Source of the DNA: Alloscardovia macacae | GTDB taxonomy: Bacteria; Actinomycetota; Actinomycetes; Actinomycetales; Bifidobacteriaceae | DNA: 64,000 nt | Assembly: GCF_002259705.1 (NCBI RefSeq) | Contig: NZ_MWWT01000009.1 | Location: forward strand, 124,001-188,000 | Direction: 5' to 3' | In this document: positions 54,005 through 62,556 of the stretch, piece by piece | Layout: every line of letters starts with the position of its first letter | Position numbering within the stretch: the stretch's first letter is position 1 | The notes under the pieces: generated by a model | What the model saw: the letters and a program-made list of their open reading frames with translations, nothing else | The model's database searches: none | Told to the model about the DNA's origin: nothing | Translations under genes and position numbers: made by a program

Positions 54005-55075
54005 CTACCCCAGAACCTTCTGCATAAACGTGTCCATCGCATCCAGTGTCTTCTGCGCGCGCTCATGCGTGGCCAGACCCACCACATAGACGTGACCAAG
54101 ACTTCCCCACTTTTTTGCATCTGCGTCGTCGAGCTCCGCGTACACTCCCTGCGCCTGCAGGCGTTCGTAGAGATCGACGTTCTCGTCGTGGAGGAAGTCA
54201 TCCGAGGCAGTGTTGACAAAAGTGGGCGGAAGACTGACCGCATCTAGAAGCTGCGCGGTGCTCTCGAATCCGGCGAACTTCTCACGCACAGACGCGAAGA
54301 CGTCTGCACTAATACCAGCGAGGATGCCGCGCGTAGCGGTCTCGTCGAAGCAGCTCGCGAGGTCGTAGACGCCGCACACGAGCAGAAGCCCGCGGATATC
54401 GAGCCCGGCCTGAGGAATGCCGGACTGCGCACTGAACGCCGAGCTCGCCTCAAGAACGGCGGAATACAGCGCCATGCAGCCACCCGCAGAATCGCCAGTG
54501 AGGAACAGTCGGTTCACGTCGCCGCCGAAACGCGCGGCATTCTCGCGCGTCCATGAATACGCAGCGGACAGATCAGTCAGGATGTCCGCGAAGGTGAAGC
54601 GCGGGCCGGGACGGTAGCTCGGCAGCACGACGACGTAGCCGCGATGCGCCAGATGCATAGCAAAACTACGGTTCAGTTCGCGCGTGCCGTAAACGAAGCC
54701 GCCCCCGTGGCAGTCGATGACCACCGGATACGTGCGAGCGCCTTCAGCAGCGTCGGCCTTCCGAGCCTCTGTTTCCAGCGCGTCGGCCGGGTAGAAGATG
54801 TCGAGGTAATGGCAGCGATCGCCGTCCTCCACATACGGCACAGCCAGCTCTCCGCGTACATCAGCGGGCAGCTGCCACGCGGATATGCGCGGAAAATCCA
54901 CATGGCACGCCTCTGTACGCATGGCCAGAGCCGCCGCGCGCGCCTTCTCGGACACGCCATCGAGGTCTTCCTCCATCAGAGTCCAGAACTTTCCACCCTC
55001 TTCGGGCGTGGCACACGCGCGCACCTGCGCGACGATGGCGTCCGGGGAGGTGTTATCTGAATATCCAGCTGTCAT
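54005..55075 (-). CDS. Alpha/beta hydrolase, hormone-sensitive-lipase/acetyl-esterase type
   Basis: 356 residues from the ATG preceded by AAGGAG. Oxyanion-hole motif HGGGFVYGTRELN, nucleophile in LTGDSAGGCMALYS, catalytic Asp near ASDDFLHDEN and His in LGHVYVVG. Family IV (HSL) esterases act on short-chain esters. Single gene; the leader contains the ribosome-binding-site-like AGTAGCAAGG repeated in tandem. Substrate unknown; acetylated sugars or xylan side chains would suit a bifidobacterium, but this is a guess. Confidence 0.88.
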   Translation of the reverse strand: MTAGYSDNTSPDAIVAQVRACATPEEGGKFWTLMEEDLDGVSEKARAAALAMRTEACHVDFPRISAWQLPADVRGELAVPYVEDGDRCHYLDIFYPADALETEARKADAAEGARTYPVVIDCHGGGFVYGTRELNRSFAMHLAHRGYVVVLPSYRPGPRFTFADILTDLSAAYSWTRENAARFGGDVNRLFLTGDSAGGCMALYSAVLEASSAFSAQSGIPQAGLDIRGLLLVCGVYDLASCFDETATRGILAGISADVFASVREKFAGFESTAQLLDAVSLPPTFVNTASDDFLHDENVDLYERLQAQGVYAELDDADAKKWGSLGHVYVVGLATHERAQKTLDAMDTFMQKVLG

Positions 55076-55145
55076 AGCCACTCCTTGCTACTCCTTGCTA
55101 CTCTTAGCTACTCCTACATGGTCTGCGAGCCCGCCAGGGACTCAT

Positions 55146-55208
55146 GGCACGACCTGCAAAAAACTCGAGCACACCAGCGCTAGACGGTACTAGACGGGTG
55201 TGCTCGAG
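55146..55208 (-). terminator. Terminator of the DUF3052 gene joined to a palindrome-family half-element
   Basis: On the minus strand a perfect 12-bp stem CTCGAGCACACC / GGTGTGCTCGAG is followed by TTTTTTGCAGGTCGTGCC. The last part is the same module found in both arms of the elements at 10.3 and 62.3 kb; here it forms the T-tract of a normal terminator. The flanking ATGAGTCCCTGGC also recurs near 62.46 kb. Confidence 0.8.
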
Positions 55209-55236
55209 GAAGAATTGACTACAAAAAAACGAGATC

Positions 55237-55656
55237 CTAATGCTCGCGTCCCCGGCCGAACGCACGCAGACGGATACCATTCCAGTCCGGACCCACCGTC
55301 TCCGGCGTGGCAGCATTCATACCAGCCGTCTTCGCGGCATTCTGAAGCGTATTCGGACCGATGGCGCCCTCGCGTCCCGGCTTCGGAGTCAGCACCCAGA
55401 ACGGCGCACCCTCATTCAGCAGGGACATGGCATCCACGATAGTATCGGCGAGTTCATCCTCGTCATCACCGTCGCGCCACCACAGGATAACGCCGTCTAC
55501 GCCGGAATCATACTCTTCATCTACGAGTTCCTCGCCGAGGTAGTCCTCAAGCTCTGCGCGCAGATCCTCATCCACGTCATCATCCCAGAGCCACTCCTGA
55601 ACGACGTCGCCTGGCTGGAAACCGAATTCTAGTGCTTGGTTTTCTGTATTAGACAC
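55237..55656 (-). CDS. DUF3052 family protein
   Basis: 139 residues, acidic, with the family pattern LGFQPGDVVQEWLWDDDVDE-like start (here FGFQPGDVVQEWLWDDD), VDGVILWWRDGDDE and WVLTPKPGREGAI. DUF3052 is an actinobacterial family of unknown role. Single gene with its own strong terminator. Confidence 0.93.
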   Translation of the reverse strand: MSNTENQALEFGFQPGDVVQEWLWDDDVDEDLRAELEDYLGEELVDEEYDSGVDGVILWWRDGDDEDELADTIVDAMSLLNEGAPFWVLTPKPGREGAIGPNTLQNAAKTAGMNAATPETVGPDWNGIRLRAFGRGREH

Positions 55657-55725
55657 ACTCTGAGCATAACAAAACGCGCGGAAAAACGGTAATTCAGCGT
55701 CTCACGGTGTGTTTGTGGAGTTCGG

Positions 55726-56850
55726 TCACTTCACAGCACAGCGCGTCAAACCGCTCGCCTGACCGCTGCCTATAGCCTTCACCGCAGCATACGCATCATC
55801 GATAGTCTTCACGGAATACACCTCCAGCCCCGGTGGAATATGCCCGACCACTTCATCACAGTTCCCTTCAGGAGCTAGGAAGTAGCGTGCGCCATCGCGC
55901 TGAGCGCCGAGCATTTTCAGCTGAATACCACCTATGCGCCCCACAGTTCCATCCTTTTCTATAGTCCCCGTGCCGGCTATCTTCTGTCCGCCTGTCTCAT
56001 CTGCAGGAGTGAGCTTCGCGATAATGCCGAGCGTGTACATCATGCCAGCAGATGGACCACCGATGTCGTCGATGTGCAGCTGAATTTTCGCAGAGCTCAG
56101 TGCACTGATGCTCGACGCACTTTCACCCAAGCCGAGCTCCTGCGCATGATTCTTCACGTACTCCACCGCCACTTTGCTGGCAGTATCCTGCGCGGTGGTC
56201 ATCTCCTCGTCGCCTTCCTTTTTAAAATCCTGAGGCGTGGTGTCCACAGAATATACCACTTCCTGGGGCATCACAGCCATCCGAGGGTCGAACCACGCCC
56301 AGAGAGCTGCCGCCGCTGGAGCAGGATATCCTGGTACTCCCGTAGACGAGACTGTTACGAGGCGCAGCTGGCCCTTCTGCTTATACGTGCGGATACCAGA
56401 GATGGAGATGATGTCGGTCTTTGTGGCGGACTTTGTGGCGGAATCCTTCGCCCTCTCCTTCTCGCTCACGCTCTTGCTCTCCTTCTCGCTCACGCTCTCG
56501 GCACCGCTCGCACTAGCGCTCACTTCCACCGTCCCAAGCACATCCGCGGTAGGTCCAGGCAGCTCGATGACCAGTGCCGTAGGCTGCAGACTCAGCAGAA
56601 GCATAACGACGGCGAGGACGCAGGTGAGGACGAGCCTGCGGTGGCGGCCAGGGGTTCTGCGCGACGAGTTCATAGTAGGCACTGATGCGCGTGGAAAGGC
56701 CGGAGCACTTCCGCCAGCCGTGACGGCGCTTTCACGCGACGAGTCTGCGGCCATTTCTCCACTCGAACGTGAATTTTTCGCGCTTTGCGCCGAATTATTA
56801 TGCATTTGCTTCATATCTCCCATAGTATGGTGCGTACGGAATTTTTTCAC
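55726..56850 (-). CDS. Membrane-anchored Lon-like (S16) protease of the YlbL/PDZ family
   Basis: 374 residues. One membrane segment after a long polar N-terminus (about 70-90), a reduced PDZ-like region, then a Lon-type proteolytic domain with Ser in DDIGGPSAGMMYTLG and Lys in GRIGGIQLKMLGA, the Ser-Lys dyad. A Ser/Lys/Glu repeat (SVSEKESKSVSEKER) interrupts the extracellular part. Actinobacterial homologues sit beside the DUF2342 gene, as here. The start is uncertain: GTG 56850, or an ATG further in (56805) with GGGAGA upstream. Substrates unknown. Confidence 0.87.
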   Translation of the reverse strand: MKKFRTHHTMGDMKQMHNNSAQSAKNSRSSGEMAADSSRESAVTAGGSAPAFPRASVPTMNSSRRTPGRHRRLVLTCVLAVVMLLLSLQPTALVIELPGPTADVLGTVEVSASASGAESVSEKESKSVSEKERAKDSATKSATKTDIISISGIRTYKQKGQLRLVTVSSTGVPGYPAPAAAALWAWFDPRMAVMPQEVVYSVDTTPQDFKKEGDEEMTTAQDTASKVAVEYVKNHAQELGLGESASSISALSSAKIQLHIDDIGGPSAGMMYTLGIIAKLTPADETGGQKIAGTGTIEKDGTVGRIGGIQLKMLGAQRDGARYFLAPEGNCDEVVGHIPPGLEVYSVKTIDDAYAAVKAIGSGQASGLTRCAVK

Positions 56851-56978
56851 GCGGCACCGCCAGCGACACTACCCAGTATGCCGGAAGCTCGTCAGAAGGC
56901 ACTCAAACGGTAGCATACGAGACAGCACGCGTGAACGGCATGAATGACGGCTACAGAAGACTGCAGAGGTGACGCGCT

Positions 56979-58565
56979 ATGAGTGACATGAACAGCACGA
57001 ACGATTTCAGTGAGTTTGACGACTCTTCGATGAGCGAGGACGACCTGCGCGCCTGGATGCTCGAGACGTTCGGACCATTTGAAGGCCAGATGGCGTGGCA
57101 GGAGTTCCAGCAGCTTCCTGAGTACATGCGCGACCAGCTTCTGCGCGAGGGGCGCAAGGGTCTGCCGAATCCGCGCGAGATTCAGTCGCTCATGCAAGCG
57201 TTCACCGAAAGTGGCATGAATTCGCTGAATGATATGAAGAATGCTCTCGATTCCGGACCTATTAACCGCCGTTTGGCGAAGAATATCGCTCAGCAGCGCG
57301 CCCGCGAAGGCGAGAAGATTACGGTCGTTTCGTCTGCTCTTGCGTCACGAGTTCGTTCTGCTGCCTCTGAGACCAATTTATGGCTCGACTCTGCCACGTC
57401 TCTTCTGCCATCACGTCAACCGATGAGCGTATATACGCGAAACGAATGGGTCGAGGCCACGCTGCCTGCCTGGATAGACTTCGCCACTCCTGTCGCCTCC
57501 TCCATGAATACCGCACTCTCCGAGGTATTCGAAGAACGCTTCGGCGCTATGGGCATGGACGGTGAAGTCTCTGGACTCTTCGCAGGACCAGTAAACATCC
57601 CACTTCCCGATGATATGAAAGATCCTTCTAAACTTATGGCAGTCCTGGGGAACACATCCTATGCCATGCAGTTCGGTTCCGCTGCGGGGTCCCTCGCACA
57701 GGAGGTGCGCGGAACCTTCGACCAAGTCATCGCTCTGACAAAGAACGAGAGTGGCGGTATAGTCCCGGAAAATGTGACCGAATATGCAAAAAAGTTAGAT
57801 ATAGACGAAAATGAGGTGCTCAGCTACCTCACTCTCGTGGAGAATGCCCATGCCCGTCTCTTCCATAATGTGCCATGGCTCATGCCACAGTTTAGCGCGC
57901 TTATCTCGAAGTATGCGCGTTCCATCAGCATAGACCTCGATGCCATGGAGCAGCAGCTGCGCGAGGCACAGGCTATGAACCCAGAGTCTATAGCGGGAGC
58001 AGTGAACCTGAAAAACGTGGGTGTGAGTGATACACCTGAGCAGCGCGAAGCTCTGCGCAAGCTAGAAACTCTCCTCGCCCTCGTAGAAGGCTGGGTGGAC
58101 TGCGTCGTGTGGCGTGCAGGAGTAGCCTACCTACCACACATCGACCAGCTGCGTGAGATGCTGCGCCGCGAGCGCGTCACTGGAGGGGCTGCCGCCCGTA
58201 GCTTCGAAACTCTCGTCGGCTTAAGCCTTCACCCACGTAAGCTGCGCGAAGCTAGCGATATGTGGGAGACTCTTACCGTGGCAGAAGGCGAAGATGGCCG
58301 CGACGCCCACTGGCAGCATCCGGACGCTCTTCCTGTACTCGCCGACGATGTGATGCTCGAGCTAAAGAATGACAGTGCGAAGAGCACACAGACCCTCTCC
58401 ACTGCTGACTTTGAAGAGCTGGCAGAGCAAACGGCTGAAGAAGCACCGAAAGCCGACACTACTGAAAGCCCTGCATCTGAGCAGACTTCCACGTCTCGCA
58501 TCGACTGGGATAGCGAGCTCAGCAAGCTTCTGGATGCGGAAGATCCAGAAAAGCCGATGGAGTAG
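56979..58565 (+). CDS. DUF2342 / zincin-like protein with degenerate metal motif
   Basis: 528 residues. It matches the actinobacterial DUF2342 family (putative zinc hydrolase, sometimes called F420-biosynthesis associated) in length, in the internal GPVNIPLPDDMKDPSK-like loop and in the WVDCVVWRAG / RAYLPHIDQLREMLRRERVTGG-like C-terminal region. The family's HExxH-type zinc site appears here as VENAH (residues 287-291), so the first metal ligand is lost. It may be a pseudo-enzyme. Ribosome-binding site GAGGTGACGCGCT. Divergent from the Lon-like protease gene. The tail is acidic and Ser/Thr-rich. Confidence 0.85.
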   Translation: MSDMNSTNDFSEFDDSSMSEDDLRAWMLETFGPFEGQMAWQEFQQLPEYMRDQLLREGRKGLPNPREIQSLMQAFTESGMNSLNDMKNALDSGPINRRLAKNIAQQRAREGEKITVVSSALASRVRSAASETNLWLDSATSLLPSRQPMSVYTRNEWVEATLPAWIDFATPVASSMNTALSEVFEERFGAMGMDGEVSGLFAGPVNIPLPDDMKDPSKLMAVLGNTSYAMQFGSAAGSLAQEVRGTFDQVIALTKNESGGIVPENVTEYAKKLDIDENEVLSYLTLVENAHARLFHNVPWLMPQFSALISKYARSISIDLDAMEQQLREAQAMNPESIAGAVNLKNVGVSDTPEQREALRKLETLLALVEGWVDCVVWRAGVAYLPHIDQLREMLRRERVTGGAAARSFETLVGLSLHPRKLREASDMWETLTVAEGEDGRDAHWQHPDALPVLADDVMLELKNDSAKSTQTLSTADFEELAEQTAEEAPKADTTESPASEQTSTSRIDWDSELSKLLDAEDPEKPME

Positions 58566-58619
58566 AACAGAGGGTACTAAAGATTACTCACGTGTGAGCT
58601 CATCCGGACGTCTGACATG

Positions 58620-60242
58620 CTATGATTTCCCCCTATGAGCCCTGCGCACAGCATTACTCGCCTGGCGCACGAATCTACTGACCGTGCGCTGCACTCCTCG
58701 CCCACCTTCGAATGGATACTGCGCTACACACAGGTAGACTTGCTGAATGCCTCGCGTCACAGCCACGTAGAAGATGCGACGCTCCTCTTCTATGTCCTCA
58801 TCCTCATCTGAGCGCGTCATCATCTGCTCCATGGAAAAGGGTATATTCCCCTCGTGGCAGTCCGGTATAAAGACGAGGGGCCATTCGAGACCTTTTGCAG
58901 CGTGAATGGTGGAGATGGTGATGGCGCCGTCCTGACCAGCTTCCTCAGACGGAGCCCCCACATCCACTCCACCATCGCTGCCAGATACTGCACCCCGTAG
59001 CACTTCATTTTCCCCATCCAGCCGCAGGTTCACTGCCAGTCCAGCCTCGCGGCATGCCCGCGCGAGGTCACGAGCGCGCATGCGGGTGCGTGTGAGGATG
59101 GCCACATCACGTAAAGCAGTACCGCGTGCATGATGCCACAGGATCCGCGAGGCTATGCCGCGCATCTCTTCACCATCGGAAGCGAATTTCGCCAGATGCA
59201 CGCGCGGCCCTGCATCATGCGGACTCGTCAGTGTTATATACGCCGACGATGCCACAGGCGAACCAGCAAGCACAGCATTCGCATATTCTACGATGTTTCC
59301 ACTGGAACGGTAGTCCGTGTTTAGCTGCACGTCATGGCTGACGGGGCCAAACTCTTCAGCGAAGTTCAGCAAGTAGTAGCTCGTGGCCCCCGCATACGAG
59401 TAAATGGTCTGCGCAGGATCCCCCACCACACAGATGTCCCTGTTTTTCCCGAGCCATCGCGTGAGGACGAGATGCTGTAAAGGCGAGACATCCTGGTACT
59501 CGTCGATAGTTATGTGACGCATGAATTGACGGAAATCCTCAGCAAGGTCCTCATAGTTCTCATACAGGTGAGCCAGCAGAAGCAGGCAGTCGTCGAAATC
59601 GATGACGTTATGGCGGCGCTTCTCCGTCTCAAACGCGCGCGCCACGTCCAGCATCTGACGCGGCTCGAGGTCGAGCGGCAGCTCATGACCCAGCGAGCCG
59701 ACGATGCGCTCATAGTCCTCGTATCCCAGCAGGTTCACCTTCATCCAAGACAGCTCCTGCAGAACGTCGCGCACTTCACTGTCCGTGTAGTCACTCAGCT
59801 GCAGCGTGTGTGCCATGGCGGCGTGTGCATGCAGGGCGAGGTCGCGCGGGTCAGCTATCTCAGGAGACTCGAAGTGCGAGAGGATGCGCCACGCGCGTCG
59901 AAGCTGCGAGTACGCGGCCGAGTGAAAGGTGCTCGCATGCACGTCGTGCACACCCATGCGCGCTAGGCGCAGCTTCATCTCCGCAGCCGCTTTATTCGTG
60001 TAGGTGACGGCCAGGGTCGCGTCCGGATTCCACGCGCCGCTCGCGCATGCGTAGGCTATGCGCCGCGTAATGGTACGCGTTTTTCCCGAGCCCGCGCCTG
60101 CTATGATGCGCACGGGACCGCTGAGTACCTGGGCGGCGCATGCCTGGTTCTCGTCGAGGCCGGCGAGGATGCGCTCGGCCTGTTCAGCCGAAGATGCTGA
60201 AGAGGACACAGATGCTGAAGATTCCGGAGTCATACACACCAT
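58620..60242 (-). CDS. UvrD/PcrA-type ATP-dependent DNA helicase
   Basis: 540 residues, shorter than PcrA/UvrD (about 720). Superfamily 1A motifs: Q motif NQACAAQVLSG, Walker A AGAGSGKTRTITRR, Ia VTYTNKAAAEM, DEYQDVSPLQHL, III CVVGDPAQTIYSYAG, V ISTIHAAKGLEWPLVF, VI FYVAVTRGIQQV. The 2B and C-terminal parts are reduced. A 3'-5' repair helicase in all likelihood. Starts back to back with an APH-fold gene, an actinobacterial arrangement. Confidence 0.9.
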   Translation of the reverse strand: MVCMTPESSASVSSSASSAEQAERILAGLDENQACAAQVLSGPVRIIAGAGSGKTRTITRRIAYACASGAWNPDATLAVTYTNKAAAEMKLRLARMGVHDVHASTFHSAAYSQLRRAWRILSHFESPEIADPRDLALHAHAAMAHTLQLSDYTDSEVRDVLQELSWMKVNLLGYEDYERIVGSLGHELPLDLEPRQMLDVARAFETEKRRHNVIDFDDCLLLLAHLYENYEDLAEDFRQFMRHITIDEYQDVSPLQHLVLTRWLGKNRDICVVGDPAQTIYSYAGATSYYLLNFAEEFGPVSHDVQLNTDYRSSGNIVEYANAVLAGSPVASSAYITLTSPHDAGPRVHLAKFASDGEEMRGIASRILWHHARGTALRDVAILTRTRMRARDLARACREAGLAVNLRLDGENEVLRGAVSGSDGGVDVGAPSEEAGQDGAITISTIHAAKGLEWPLVFIPDCHEGNIPFSMEQMMTRSDEDEDIEEERRIFYVAVTRGIQQVYLCVAQYPFEGGRGVQRTVSRFVRQASNAVRRAHRGKS

Positions 60243-60280
60243 GGTACATAACTTATGTCGCTTGTACTATTCTTAAGAGT

Positions 60281-61939
60281 GTGAGTCTACGTTCAGTATT
60301 AGAGATAGCAGCTTTAGCTTCTGCTGCCATGCCTGAGCTCGCGGTCGCGTCTACGCGCGGCTCCGAGCAGTTCATCATGAGTGGCGATAAGAAAGATATT
60401 ACCACCGCAGTGGTGACGAGCATCGAAGGCATGGAGTACGACGTGAGCGTCTCCTCCTCGTCTGAGGGTAAGAGTGTACTGAAGGACCGTGCGAAGGCCG
60501 CGTACGTGCTCACGCAGTCGAAGGCTGGGGTGGGCTTGAGCTTCGCGCTGGAGGACTATACGCTCTACATTCCTGGGGATAGCGCGCAGGATGTGACGGG
60601 AGATAATGCCGTGTACATTACGCCGCACGTGGATGGCGACGCTGTAGCGCTGAAGAACCTCACGTCCGCGCAGTGCACCGCCGCGGGTACGGCCATCGCA
60701 GGCGTGCACCGGCTGCGTCCCGGCTTTTTACGGTCTGCGCGCTACCGTGCGTATTCTGCTGAGGCTATTCAGGGGCAATTATCCCACTGGATGACGAGTC
60801 TGGAATCCGCCGGGCATATTCCTTCTGAAATTATCGATAACTGGCGGAACATCATATCCACAGACGGACTGTGGAACTTTACAGCATGCCCTGTGCACGG
60901 GGGCATAGAGAACGGGGACCTGCTCTTCGTCTCAAACTCTGTGAGCGCTATCCGCCACTGGGAGAACATGCAGATTAACGATCCTGCACGAGACCTCGCA
61001 TGGATATTTAGTCATTTGAACAAATCTCACCGCGACGCATTCATCGCTTCGTACAGCCGTATGATGGGCAGTCGCCTCGATAATATGATTTGGCTGCGTG
61101 CTGGCCTGTGGACGCAAATGGAACAGGTCGGCGAGTACATGCGCGCCCTGAAGAATGCGGACACTGCGAAGATCCTCGCCTTTAAGTCCCAGGTGAACTC
61201 ACTGGCCCACCAGATAGCGAAGAATAATCCACAGCGACCATCCAGCGAGCGTCGCACATCTCTGACCGTGGGAGACCTGCTCGAAAACCCGAGTGCCGTC
61301 CAGGGGAAGGCGGAGACCCGCGCCCGCGGCGGAAACTCCCAGAAGGCTGGACACACGCGCTTCGTGGTGGACTCCGGCCAGCGCACGACCACACTTCAGG
61401 ACGATGCGACTATAGACCGCACCATTCAGACTGCCACAAAGAGTCGTGATGAAGGCTCAGCAAGGAGGAATTGGAACTCTACACCAGTGCAGTCCGAAAG
61501 CTTCACCTTCACCTCTCCATCCGAGGTCACCCCTGTCGCATCCGGCGAGCAGAAAGCCGTCAGCGACGCTGAAGCCGTAGCAGAAAGCCTGAACTCAGCC
61601 ACCATCGCCATGCAGGAACAGTCCGCGGCCGCCGCCGCACGCCACGCAGCCGACGCCCAGACGTACACGTCCTCCGCAGCCTACAGCGCGCAGAAATACG
61701 TCCGCGTAGACTCCATGGGATTCGTTCTAGACGATGTCAGCTCCGTGGAGCACGGCGTCGTGGGCGCCTCTACGGGAACGGACGACGCTACAGACGCAGT
61801 AGATGCGGACGACACGGGCGACGCACACGTCTTAGAGCACAGCTCCTCTCACGACGTGCCAAACACGGACGATGTGGAAACGACAGTCTTCGCTGCGCAA
61901 GAACACGAGGACTCGTCCAGCACACAGCAGGTAGACTAA
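60281..61939 (+). CDS. APH/phosphotransferase-fold protein with degenerate catalytic site
   Basis: 552 residues from a GTG at 60281 (a longer frame upstream overlaps the helicase start region; the ATG at 60329 is also possible). Residues about 20-340 resemble aminoglycoside/macrolide phosphotransferases: ITPHVDGDAV, then CPVHGGIENGDLLF in place of HGDxxxxN, then IRHWENMQINDPARDLAW in place of IDWExxxxGDPxxDLA. The catalytic Asp of HGD is Gly and the metal Asp of the IDWE motif is His, so kinase activity is doubtful. The last 200 residues are Ala/Ser/Asp/Thr-rich and look disordered. Name by fold, not function. Confidence 0.75.
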   Translation: MSLRSVLEIAALASAAMPELAVASTRGSEQFIMSGDKKDITTAVVTSIEGMEYDVSVSSSSEGKSVLKDRAKAAYVLTQSKAGVGLSFALEDYTLYIPGDSAQDVTGDNAVYITPHVDGDAVALKNLTSAQCTAAGTAIAGVHRLRPGFLRSARYRAYSAEAIQGQLSHWMTSLESAGHIPSEIIDNWRNIISTDGLWNFTACPVHGGIENGDLLFVSNSVSAIRHWENMQINDPARDLAWIFSHLNKSHRDAFIASYSRMMGSRLDNMIWLRAGLWTQMEQVGEYMRALKNADTAKILAFKSQVNSLAHQIAKNNPQRPSSERRTSLTVGDLLENPSAVQGKAETRARGGNSQKAGHTRFVVDSGQRTTTLQDDATIDRTIQTATKSRDEGSARRNWNSTPVQSESFTFTSPSEVTPVASGEQKAVSDAEAVAESLNSATIAMQEQSAAAAARHAADAQTYTSSAAYSAQKYVRVDSMGFVLDDVSSVEHGVVGASTGTDDATDAVDADDTGDAHVLEHSSSHDVPNTDDVETTVFAAQEHEDSSSTQQVD

Positions 61940-61983
61940 ACGTTATATCTTTGAAAATCTCTCAATCAGGGAAAGGGGACGGC

Positions 61984-62208
61984 ATGCTCGTCGAAATAGG
62001 CGTACAGAACGTCGGAAAAGCTATTACTCTCGAAACTCAGGACACTGCAGAAGCCGTCAATGCGCGCGTGGACGCCGCGCTGAAGGACGGACAGGCGCTG
62101 CGCCTCACGGATGACAAAGGCCGCACGACCATCGTCCCTGCTGCTTCACTGGCGTACGTCATCGTAGGGTCTGAAGCCTCGCACCCAGTGGGGTTCGGGG
62201 CTCTGTAG
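61984..62208 (+). CDS. DUF3107 family protein
   Basis: 74 residues from the ATG preceded by AAAGGGGACGGC (an in-frame start 33 nt upstream is unlikely). MLVEIGVQNVGKAITLETQ and DDKGRTTIVPAASLAYVIVG match the small actinobacterial DUF3107 family, of unknown role, commonly beside UvrD-like and phosphotransferase genes. 44 nt after the APH-fold gene, probably cotranscribed. Confidence 0.93.
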   Translation: MLVEIGVQNVGKAITLETQDTAEAVNARVDAALKDGQALRLTDDKGRTTIVPAASLAYVIVGSEASHPVGFGAL

Positions 62209-62246
62209 GGCATTTTGTTTTTTGATTTAGGGCGCTGACTCTCGCA

Positions 62247-62516
62247 CCTCGCGACTTTTTTGCATGTCGTGCCATGAGAGGCTGACGCATCCTGACCACG
62301 GATATAAAAAGTGCGACTTTTCTAGACGCTCGTCGAAAAATCTCGGTTTGAAGGCCGAAAAGTCGATGAACGTATGAACGTCTAGAAAAGTCGCAATTTT
62401 CGTATGTCCTATGGCTATGTCTGTGGTGTATCTGTGGTGCATCTGTGGTGCAGCCACTCCGGCTGGCCAGGGACTCGAAGAAGACTCCCGGCACGACATG
62501 CAAAAAAGTCGCGAGG
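62247..62516. repeat. 270-nt nested palindromic element with perfect 27-bp ends
   Basis: Outer arms 62247-62273 and 62490-62516 are exact reverse complements (starting CCTCGCGACTTTTTTGCATG). Nested within is a second perfect 16-bp inverted repeat GCGACTTTTCTAGACG (62313-62328 / 62379-62394) and a third short stem near CGG / CCG. Three copies of the hexamer-like TCTGTGGTGYA lie at 62419-62451. The 27-bp end matches the 10.3 kb element, suggesting one MITE-like family. It fills the whole 348-nt gap between convergent DUF3107 and PHP genes; no gene is seen. Confidence 0.85.
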
Positions 62517-62556
62517 CTTTTAAAAATACCTCCCCATGCTAGCATTTACGCCCCAC

